64,000 nt of DNA from the NCBI GenBank assembly GCA_016584305.1, contig JACEEZ010019113.1:54750-118749 (forward strand). The letters are read 5' to 3'. Each line of letters begins with the position of its first letter. The stretch's first letter is position 1. Positions 56,310 to 64,000 of this stretch are shown here, piece by piece. Position numbers and translations under genes: made by a program. Source of the stretch: Chionoecetes opilio (Eukaryota; Arthropoda; Malacostraca; Decapoda; Majidae). The notes beneath the pieces were generated by a model that was not told the DNA's origin, did no database searches, and saw nothing but the letters and a program-made list of their open reading frames with translations.

Positions 56310-56320
56310 TATATATGTTG
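56120..56320. repeat. (TA)n tracts around a small transposon end
   Basis: TA repeats flank about 45 bp, which reverse-complemented reads AGTGGCGTACCCAGAAAATT followed by GAAAAGGGGGGGGCC. This is a terminus shared by many DNA transposon families. Confidence 0.6.
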
Positions 56321-57205
56321 ATATTTCAGGGTGGCAAAGACATTCGTCATTCTTGGGGTTCTTTATGCGCGTGCAACGTTTCGCCAATGGCACTTGGCAT
56401 CATCAGGCTAAAATAGTTTATAAATCAAGTATAGACGTCCAGCCTCTGGCCCCTTTGCTTTTGGCTCAGTTCTTGCGGCTGGAACGTGACAGCGAGCCAC
56501 GTTCCAGCAAATTAACTAATTACGTGAATTACTCATTAAGGGCTTGTTCTATGCAAAAGTTTGTTGTACAGACCCCCATTGATTTTGGCAGCACTACTTG
56601 GATTGTTAAATTTCAGCTCAATCCGACAATAATTAGGAGTAGTTTATGCTAATTACTCATTAAGGGCTTATTTTACGCAAACATTCTTCCGACGACCCCC
56701 ATTGATTTTGACAGCACTACGTGCATGTCAAATTTCAGCTCAATCCGACAATATTTAGGAGTAGTTATACACTTTTTGGCGGAAACTTGGTTCCACGGGT
56801 CTTATGGTAAGCGACAGTATCTAAAAATTAAAAACACAATCTATACTTAACAAACCTTGGTGTGTATGCTGTCTAGGTTGGCAGAGGACTGAATGAACAA
56901 TACTTTTACAGGTAGCATTTCGGTTCGTACGGGGCAATCGAAACGAGTCGGACGATCGAAACAGTGTGATAATCATTTGAGTATATGTAATTGGTATGAA
57001 GTGACTTGGTTATTAAGATCAGGGGACAAGTGCTTGATGTGTATGGATTCTAATAATTTAGTGTCACTAGAGAAGTTTGCCTTTGATAGGATTCTAAAGT
57101 CATTCATAGAGAATGGGTGATCAAGATCATGGGAGTGTGAGCGAATAGCAGATTGTGAAGGAGAAGAAATAGGTCGACCAGTACGTGCGGAGATACCTTT
57201 ATGCA
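56321..57205 (-). mobile_element. Penelope-like element (PLE), degenerate 3' part
   Basis: The block CGTTTCGCCAATGGCACTTG, GCATCATCAGGCT at about 56378-56412 is the conserved PLE terminal-repeat motif. Upstream on the minus strand is a GIY-YIG-type C-terminal coding remnant (56960-57200). A roughly 130 bp non-coding block is tandemly duplicated at 56518-56645 and 56646-56770 (TTAAATTTCAGCTCAATCCG). Confidence 0.65.
56960..57200 (-). pseudogene. PLE polyprotein C-terminus (end of GIY-YIG endonuclease domain)
   Basis: The minus strand reads L-H-K-G-I-S-A-R-T-G-R-P-I-S-S-P, S-A-I-R-S-H-S-H-D-L-D-H-P-F-S, then D-F-R-I-L-S and L-L-E-S-I-H-I-K-H-L-S-P-D-L-N. The G-x-S-x-R-T-x-R start and the E-S-x-x-I-K-x-x-x-P-x-L-N end are diagnostic of the PLE GIY-YIG module. 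The reverse transcriptase part is missing. Confidence 0.65.
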
Positions 57206-57587
57206 GTTACGTACACATTCATCACTTTGGGAGGTTTGTGTACGTATATTATGCATGTGTGTGTGTGTGTGTGTGCTGACCATTTATGAAAAGTATGGGT
57301 GAGCGGGTGTGGGTGGTGAGGTTGTGGGTGGGGGGTGTGGTGGTGGGTGGGGGAGGAGAGGAGGGGAAGGAAGAGGAGGGGTAGTTCCATCACCATTTTG
57401 AGTTGGGGAGGGTGAGGAGTGGGTGGTGGCTTTTGTATCTGTGTGTTTACTGGTTTATTGGGGGGGGTGAGGAGTGGGTGGTGGCTTTTGTATCTGTGTG
57501 TTTACTGGTTTATTGGGGGGGGTGAGAGGTGGAGGGAGGGGAGGGATGAAAGAAAGAGGGGAAAGGGAGAAGCATGAAAATAAATAC

Positions 57588-57590
<3 letters not shown>
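57206..57590. repeat. G/T-rich sequence with a direct duplication
   Basis: A roughly 57 bp segment (GGTGAGGAGTGGGTGGTGGC, TTTTGTATCTGTGTGTTTAC, TGGTTTATTGGGGGG) occurs twice at 57411 and 57467, next to a small (GT)n. Confidence 0.75.

Positions 57591-57593
<3 letters not shown>

Positions 57594-57676
<83 letters not shown>
57594..57676. repeat. (GA)n microsatellite
   Basis: Long AGAGAG run. Confidence 0.95.
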
Positions 57677-57681
<5 letters not shown>

Positions 57682-57800
57682 AAATTCCCCCAAGTGACGT
57701 AGTCAAGAGCTACGCGTAGGCCGACCATTCTATCTAGACCAAGTTACGGCCTAAACGTCTCACGGCCTAAATGGTTCACGGCCGAAAAAAATACGGCCGA

Positions 57801-58687
57801 ATCGACCCGAACTCATTATAATTATCATTATCATCATTATCCGCCTATTCTGCTGAAGTTTGCATTATTTCTGGTACATAATGACTCCATATTTGTGTGT
57901 GGCAAATGTTCAGCAGGTAAATAAACATCATACATAGTGTTAAGGCATCGCCATATTGTCTGTTACTCAAAATATTTGTCAAATAGTGCTGGTGTCAAAA
58001 TGTATGGATGCACCAAAGTAATAGCCATTTCATTTTCACATTAACTGAAACAGTGCATTCCTCCCACGCATGTAGCTGAAAAGGGACTTTTTTCTCTACC
58101 AACCCGGAAGTTTGTGCTGGTCGTAAAGACTATCCTACCTCATTTTGTAGGACTTTCAGCCATACGTCTAGTGCTTCGCACCCTTATAATCAAACCATGT
58201 GGTAGAGGAAGGACTAAAATAGTGCTATCCAACAAAATGAAGGTTTTGGCTAAAGTGGCGCTTCCGTATGTTTTGACGCACCCGCATACCCTCAAATACA
58301 GTAGATAACTGTATTGATAACTGCAGCTCTAGGTTCAGAGATGCCAAAACATGATAGCTCATTGAGAGACAGGGAGCTGGCATCTCATGTGCTGTGGAGC
58401 AATAAGGGGCGGCAGAGCGCCTAAATACATATCAGAAGCCTCAAGATGGGAAACTTTCTGCTGTTGTAATTATGGAATTAATATGAGAAACTTTTCTGTG
58501 CACCATTGTGTCCAATGCTTCAAAATCTATCCAACAAAAATAATTATAATCTGTTTTGTAATAGTAGTGGCCGCCAAATGTTGTGGCGGTCGGACTTCCT
58601 GATGCCGTCAGTGACACGCTCACTCAAAATCCCACAAAATATTCGTAAAACATTAAAAATCAAGAAACTGTGTAACTTACCGGTATC
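57801..58687. other. no gene recognised
   Basis: Mixed AT-rich sequence with short open frames lacking motifs. The right part may be the 3' non-coding end of the Tc1-like element that follows. Confidence 0.5.
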
Positions 58688-59455
58688 CTAGTACTTGATT
58701 GCATTCCCTTTCTTCCTTATAACATCTTGCAGTCAGTTAGGTAACGAGTCTGCAAGTTTTTGAAGAAGCTCCTTTGGTAATTCCTCCAACAATTTTAACA
58801 GTGCAGCTTTTACTTAACCACTGAACTAGTGTCCACTTCTTGAAGCTTCTTTTTCATTATGGACCAAAGATTTTCTATTGGGTTCAAGTCAGGACTATTA
58901 GGAGGCCAGTCAAAGCAATCGATAGCACACATATCCAACCATTCCTTAACAACGTTTGCCCTGTGACATGGGGCACTGTCCTGCATACAAGTTTCTGCCC
59001 TACACTTGTCGTAGCAGGATTAAAGATTGTCATGCAAGATGTCTAAATATCGCTCACTGTTCACAGTAACACCTTTTTCAAGAAATTCGAGGTTATCCAC
59101 TCCATAATGTGAAAAGCAAGCCCACACCATGAGAAAATCTGGATGACTTACTCTCTCCACGGTGTACCGAGGGTTGTGTCGGTCAGAGTTCTTGGGCCGC
59201 CTTACTTTTGCAAAGTTAGTTCCTGTCACTGTAAAGACACTTTCATCCGACCATAATATGTGTCGAACTTTCTCAAGAGGCCAGTCTTTGCGGTTTTTTT
59301 TAGCAAAAGTGAGTCGCTATATCTTGTGACGAGGAGTCAGGAGTGGCTTTACAGCGGCAGATCTTGAAAATAGTCCGAGATCACGTAGCACATAACGCTG
59401 CACAGTGCACAGTTCTCACTGACACATTACCCAGTAAGGCAGGATTGTTTTCTTA
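58688..59455 (-). pseudogene. Tc1-like transposase, degenerate
   Basis: The minus-strand order is K-P-L-L-T-P-R-H-K, F-A-K-K-N-R-K-D-W-P, H-I-L-W-S-D-E-S-V-F (first catalytic Asp), H-P-D-F-L-M-V-W-A-C-F-S and N-S-E-R-Y-L-D-I-L. Next are C-M-Q-D-S-A-P-C-H (second Asp) and N-S-P-D-L-N-P-I-E-N-L-W (third residue, Glu, DD34E type), ending K-G-N-A-I-K-Y and a stop at 58690-58688. Stops and frameshifts (near 59030 and 58830) inactivate it. The N-terminal DNA-binding part is missing or unrecognised, and terminal repeats were not resolved. It is unrelated in sequence to the palindromic Tc1 derivative at 1.1 kb. Confidence 0.8.
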
Positions 59456-59507
59456 ACCCCTTGAGGCCCAGAACGTAATTTTCATTGTAATTTGGGTACC
59501 ATTAGAC
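59453..59507. mobile_element. TTAA MITE, copy 3, truncated by the neighbouring fold-back element
   Basis: TTAACCCCTTGAGGCCCAGA followed by ACGTAATTTTCATTG matches the first 55 bp of the MITE at 23253, then stops at the fold-back boundary. Confidence 0.7.
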
Positions 59508-59856
59508 CGGTCCATAAAAACACCGGATCGGACCGGATCGAACCGGATCTGAGCAGTAAACACCGGCGAATAGGGCCAAAGGGGTTTTAATAGTGTCTAA
59601 AAAGAGGATATATACATGACATTAGGCGTAGTTGTATCATAGTTTATCAAATATCGATATTAAGAGAGAACTTGTAACAAGGGCATTTTATATTGAACAG
59701 CGATCTGTGTCATTTTGTGTCTTCAGATATAATGGACGAGAGTTTCGCGGTCGTTTTCAGAGACACCAATTATTTTTTCTTGGCCTACAATAGGTGCTTG
59801 TTCTAATGGAGATTGTTTTATTTTGCGAGAAAAAAATAAAATATAACAATGTATAT

Positions 59857-60037
59857 TTTGTGGTTAAGGTTAGGTTAGGTTTCATTAAAACCTGTAAGGT
59901 TAGGTTAGGTTTCATTAAAACCTTTAAGGTTAGGTTAGGTTTTATTAAAACCTGTAAGGTTAGGTTAGGTTTCATTAAAACCTTTAAGGTTAGGTTAGGT
60001 TTCATTAAAACATTAGGTTAGGTTAGGTTTCATTTTT
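59857..60037. repeat. 30 bp TTAGG-containing array, short version
   Basis: Five to six units of AAGGTTAGGTTAGGTTTCAT, TAAAACCT(G/T)T. This is the same unit type as 62197-64000. Confidence 0.9.
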
Positions 60038-60162
60038 TTTTTTTTTTTTTCTTTTGGTTTGCTCAAAATAAAACTAGCACCATTAGAACAAGCACCTATT
60101 GTAGGCCAAGAAAAAATAGTTGGTCTCTGAAAACGACCGCGAAACTCTCGTCCATCATAACT

Positions 60163-61732
60163 CAATCAATCAATCATTGGGGGCATACGCCGGGGGGCGC
60201 GTCGCCTCGCCCACCCTACGACGCCACTCCCGGGGGTCACCACGCACGAGTTCCCATGCAGGCTCCTTTCCCATACCAAGCAGCTCTCGACAAGAAACAT
60301 CAACTTGCCCCAGCCACGAGCCTTGTGGGCGCCCCCTTGGCCTCCTCCACGCCGGATTGTCTCTTACAGATACAACCCGATGGGAAGGATCGGTTTCAGG
60401 GTAGCGTGCCACATGCCCATATAGCCGAAGTTGGCGCTGACGGACTATGCAGGTAATAGGCCTCGATTCAGTCTCACGGTGCAATCACTGATTTGACACG
60501 TAATCATCCCAGCGATACCCCATGATTCTGCGAAGACACTTATTACCAAAGGCATTAATTAGTCTCTTCAAGTCACTATTTAGTGTCCATGTCTCACAAC
60601 CATAGAGTAAGACAGGGATCACAAGCGACTTGAAGATCCGGATCTTTGTCCTCCTGCACAGGTACCGACAACGCCAAATACTCCCGCTGAGCGAGTCCAT
60701 AACACCGTGGGCTATGCCAATCCGTCGTAAGACTTCTTGACGTGACCCGCCGTCATTATGGACTGCGCTACCAAGGTATGTAAAACTTTCCAAGATCTCA
60801 ATGTCCTCGCCACACGCATGAACAGACTGTACTGCTTCATCTAGTAAGTCTCCAAATACCTGGACCTTGGTCTTGAGCCAGGAGACCTCAAGTCCCAAAG
60901 GCTTTGCCTCCTCGTGCAGCGCCTCGAGAGCCATCACCAGGACCTCCAGCGACTCAGCAAAGATTACTGCATCATCGGCAAAAACAAGATCAGTGATCTT
61001 GGTGTTGCCGACGGATGCTCCACAATCACTTTGATCTACAACCTTGTCCATTACCCAGTCCATACAAGCGTTGAAAAGAGATGGGGCAAGGACGCACCCC
61101 TGCCTCACTCCTGTATTCACAGGAAAGAAGCTGGATACACCTGCCCCACACTTCACAGCACTCTCAGTCCCAGAATACAGACCAGTTATCAAACCAATAG
61201 TCCTTGCAGGAATCCTGCGAAGTCGCAGAAGATCCCAGAGTGACTCACGATGCACTGAGTCAAACGCCTTCTTGAGATCAACATAGGCTGCAAGCATCCC
61301 CTGTCGAAACTCACGTCGGCATTCCACCAGGACACGAAGCGCTAGGATACGGTCCGTTGTTGACTTACCAGGCGTGAACCCAGACTGCTGAGGTCTCTGA
61401 TGCTTCACCAGATGACTGCGAATTCGTGTCAGCAATAGATGGGCAAGCACCTTGCCTGGTACGCTGAGCAGTGTAATACCGCGGTAATTGTTGCAGTCCT
61501 GACGGTCCCCTTTCCCTTTCCAGATAGGGACGACCAGCCCCCTTTTCCAGTCAGGAGGAATGGTACCTGATTGCCACACGGCAGTCAGGACAGCATGCAA
61601 CCCGCGGATCATGGCCTCACCCCCAGCTTTGAGGAGCTCCGCACTGATATTACAAACACCAGCTGCCTTTCCACCCTTCAACTTTGCTACAGCCTCTCTG
61701 ACTTCGTCAAGAGAGGGTGCATCCATCCATCA
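60163..61732 (-). mobile_element. 5'-truncated RTE-like LINE with 12 bp target-site duplication
   Basis: TCCATCATAACT occurs on both sides (60151-60162 and 61733-61744). The 3' end on the minus strand finishes in (ATTG)n, and no poly-A tail is present. It carries the reverse transcriptase and C-terminal domain. It interrupts the right arm of the fold-back element, so it is the younger insertion. Confidence 0.85.
60170..61726 (-). pseudogene. LINE ORF2 reverse transcriptase and C-terminal region, one nonsense mutation
   Basis: About 518 codons in one frame, interrupted only by a TGA at 60487-60485. The sister copy at 63 kb has CGA (Arg) there, so this is a CGA-to-TGA change. RT motifs are K-G-G-K-A-A-G-V, N-N-Y-R-G-I-T-L-L-S, A-Y-V-D-L-K-K-A-F-D-S-V (catalytic Asp), G-V-R-Q-G-C-V-L-A-P-S-L-F-N and F-A-D-D-A-V-I-F (catalytic Asp pair), then F-T-Y-L-G-S. 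The C-terminal part has L-L-Y-G-C-E-T-W-T-L, R-R-I-M-G-Y-R-W-D-D and R-L-Y-G-H-V-A-R. The N-terminal AP endonuclease is missing by 5' truncation. The clade call is RTE-like, from the RT pattern and the simple-repeat 3' end. Confidence 0.8.
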
Positions 61733-61963
61733 TCCATCATAACTGAAGACACAAAATGACACAGATCGCTGTTCAATATAAAATGCCCGTGTTACAAGTT
61801 ATCTCTTAATATTGATATTTGATAAACTATGATACAACTACGCCTAATGTCATGTATATATCCTCTTTTTAGACACTATTAAAACCCCTTTGGCCCTATT
61901 CGCCGGTGTTTACTGCTCAGATCCGGTCCGATCCAGTCCGATCCGGTGTTTTTATGGACCCCC

Positions 61964-62196
61964 ATTAAGGCGCTATTACACGGGCACTTTTCTGCTCAGT
62001 GAGCAGATTTCACTGAGCTTCTCAACGAAACTATTACACGGTGATTTGTGTTTTGATGAGCAAAATGCATACAGACCTGAGTGCGGTTATGATACAAATG
62101 ATCATAGCGCTTCCTAATAAGCAGTGTTTGTTGTAATGGAGATTGCTTTATTTTGCGGCAAACAAAAAAAAACAAAAAAAAGTATAGGCCTACTTT
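61964..62196. other. left end of a second, related fold-back/array element
   Basis: Starts CATTAAGGCGCTATTACACG with internal (C/T)ACACGG repeats. From about 62120 it matches 59790-59860 (TGGAGATTG(T/C)TTTATTTTGCG and TTTGTGGTTAA), leading into the same array unit. Its right end lies beyond the window. Confidence 0.5.
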
Positions 62197-64000
62197 GTGG
62201 TTAAAGTTAGGTTCTGTTTAATTAAAACCTTTAAGGTTAGGTTAGGTTTAATTAAAACCTTTAAGGTTAGGTTCTGTTTAATTAAAACCTTTAAGGTTAG
62301 GTTAGGTTTAATTAAAACCTTTAAGGTTAGGTTAGGTTTAATTAAAACCTTTAAGGTTAGGTTAGGTTTCATTAAAACCTTTAAGGTTAGGTTAGGATTC
62401 ATTAAAACTTTTAAGGTTAGGTTAGGTTTCATTATAACCTTTAAGGTTAGGTTAAGTTTCATTAAAACCTTTAAGGTTAGGTTAGGTTTCATTAAAACCT
62501 ATAAGGTTAGGTTAGGTTTCATGAAAACCTTTAAGGTTAGATTAGGTTTAATTAAAACCTTTAAGGTTAGGTTAGGTTTAATTAAAACCTATAAGGTTAG
62601 GTTAGGTTTAATTAAAACCTTAAAGGTTAGGTTAGGTTTAATTAAAACCTTTAAGGTTAGGTTAGGTTTAATTAAAACCTATAAGGTTAGGTTAGGTTTC
62701 ATTAAAACCTTTAAGGTTAGGTTAGGTTTAATTAAAACCTATAAGGTTAGGTTAGGTTTCATTAAAACCTTTAAGGTTAAATTAGGTTTAATTAAAACCT
62801 TAAAGGTTAGGTTTAATTAAAACCTTTAAGGTAAGGTTAGGTTAGGTTTAATTAAAACCTATAAGGTTATGTTAGGTTTCATTAAAACCTTTAAGGTTAG
62901 ATTAGGTTTCATTAAAACCTTTAAGGTTAGGTTAGGTTTAATTAAAACCTATAAGGTTAGGTTTCATTAAAACCTATAAGGTTAGGTTTCATTAAAACCT
63001 TTAAGGTTAGGTTAGGTTTAATTAAAACCTTTAGGGTTAGGTTAGGTTTAATTAAAACCTATAAGGTTATCAATCAATCATTGGGGGCACACGCCGCCCA
63101 AGTAGGGGGGGCGCGTCGCCTCGCCCACCCTACGACGCCACTCCCGGGGGTCACCTCGCGTGAGTTCCCATGCAGGCTCCTTTCCCATACCAAGCAGCTC
63201 TCGACAAGAAACATCAACTTGCCCCAGCCACGAGCCTTGTGGGTGCCCCCTAGGCCTCCTCCACGCCGGATTGTCTGTTACAGATACAACCCGATGGGAA
63301 GGATCGGTTTCAGGGTAGCGTGCCACATGCCCATATAGCCGAAGTTGGCGCTGACGGACTATGCAGGTAATAGGCCTCGATTCAGTCTCACGGTGCAATC
63401 GCTGATTTGATACGTAATCATCCCAGCGATACCCCATGATTCTGCGAAGACACTTATTACCAAAGGCATTGATTCGTCTCTTCAAGTCACTATTTAGTGT
63501 CCATGTCTCACAACCATAGAGTAAGACAGGGATCACAAGTGACTTGAAGATTAGATCTTTGTCCTCCTGCACAAGTACCGACAACGCCATATACTCCCAC
63601 TGAGCGAGTCCATAACACCGTGGGCTATGACAATCCGCTGTAAGACTTCTTGACGTGACCCTCCGTCATTATGGACTGCGCTACCAAGGTATGTAAAACT
63701 TTCCAAGATCTCAATGTCCTCGCCACATGCATGAACAGACTGTACTGCTTCATCTATAAGGTTAGGTTAGGTTTAATTAAAACCTTTAAGGTTAGGTTAG
63801 GTTTAATTAAAACCTTTAAGGTTAGGTTAGGTTTAATTAAAACCTATAAGGTTAGGTTAGGTTTCATTAAAACCTTTAAGGTTAGGTTAGGTTTAATTAA
63901 AACCTATAATGTTAGGTTAGGTTTAATTAAAACCTTTAAGGTTAGGTTAGGTTTAATTAAAACCTATAAGGTTAGGTTAGGTTTCATTAAAACCTTTAAG
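62197..64000. repeat. 30 bp TTAGG-containing minisatellite running off the window, interrupted by a LINE
   Basis: The unit is AAGGTTAGGTTAGGTTTAAT, TAAAACCTAT. About 29 copies precede the LINE and about 8 follow. Variants differ at C/A (TTTCATT or TTTAATT) and at CCTTTAA/CCTATAA. The 30 bp period leaves a stop-free frame reading K-V-R-L-G-L-I-K-T-F repeats (62197-62820), which is an artefact. Each unit pairs two telomere-type TTAGG motifs with a near-palindromic AGGTTTAATTAAAACCT. Confidence 0.9.
63070..63754 (-). mobile_element. 685 bp 5'-truncated RTE-like LINE copy inside the array
   Basis: TATAAGGTTA flanks it on both sides (63060-63069 and 63755-63764), giving a 10 bp target-site duplication. 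It encodes only the C-terminal domain (V-L-L-Y-G-C-E-T-W to W-R-R-R-V-G-E-A-T). An indel near 63552 breaks the upstream frame. Visually it is nearly identical to 60163-60845. Confidence 0.85.

Larger units (their letters stand above)
59509..61960. mobile_element. fold-back element with long arms, interrupted by a LINE
   Basis: The left arm (59509 to about 59830) starts GGTCCATAAAAACACCGG. It is reverse-complementary to 61745-61960 (outer 216 bp) plus 60065-60162 (inner about 100 bp). The right arm is split in two by the LINE at 60163-61732. Between the arms is a short array of GGTTAGGTTAGGTTTCATTA (59857-60037). It is non-coding. Repeated GGATCGGACCGGATC motifs lie next to the tips. Confidence 0.8.

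Noticed and set aside
62197..62820. 207-codon K-V-R-L-G-L-I-K-T-F decapeptide-repeat protein
   Set aside because: It is a direct product of a 30 bp non-coding array that continues beyond the frame and is also found in fold-back loops.

Overview
This is eukaryotic, intron-containing, repeat-dominated DNA from an arthropod, most likely a decapod crustacean such as a crab. The case rests on many blocks built on the arthropod telomere motif TTAGG, two families of tRNA-derived SINEs, very dense microsatellites, and several classes of mobile element side by side. The organism call is inference; no rRNA, mitochondrial or single-copy marker gene is present. There are no operons, CRISPR arrays or bacterial features, and most long open frames are stop-free minisatellites.

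Host genes are few and partial. An isolated FN3-type exon lies at 262-391 (+). A proline/serine-rich terminal exon lies at 21250-22219 (+). A minus-strand gene at about 25.3-28.9 kb has four exons whose splice sites and phases chain perfectly: a signal peptide and Ser/Thr/Pro repeat exon, then three short exons. It is probably a secreted protein, and its 3' end was not found.

Mobile elements make up most of the recognisable sequence. They include a palindromic Tc1 derivative (1128-2163), a Tc1-like transposase pseudogene (58.7-59.5 kb), a MADF/Harbinger-like relic (10.1-11.4 kb), TTAA-flanked MITEs, and Tigger-like elements inside TA microsatellites (54.7-56.1 kb). There is also a Penelope-like remnant (57 kb), an old LINE RT relic (40.5 kb), and three copies of one RTE-like LINE (12.3, 60.2, 63.1 kb), two with readable target-site duplications.

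The most interesting content is a protein family seen three times (5.3-7.5, 42.6-43.8, 50.5-51.8 kb). It combines a PIN/FEN1-like nuclease core (E-A-D, D-T-D and G-C-D motifs) with a C-terminal Tesmin/TSO1-like CXC Cys-rich region. One copy is the only recognisable gene inside a 3.75 kb unit (4692-8446) bounded by about 340 bp inverted repeats and an apparent TTA target duplication. This suggests a transposon-like element carrying a PIN nuclease rather than a DDE transposase.

Tandem arrays are extreme. They include a 36 bp repeat expanded between the A and B boxes of a SINE, a 1.7 kb GTGGTGAAGA-type array open in several frames, and a 30 bp TTAGG-containing array running off the right edge. 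Two long segments (about 12.74-20.24 and 31.44-40.03 kb) have homopolymer-distorted consensus and should not be used for gene calling.
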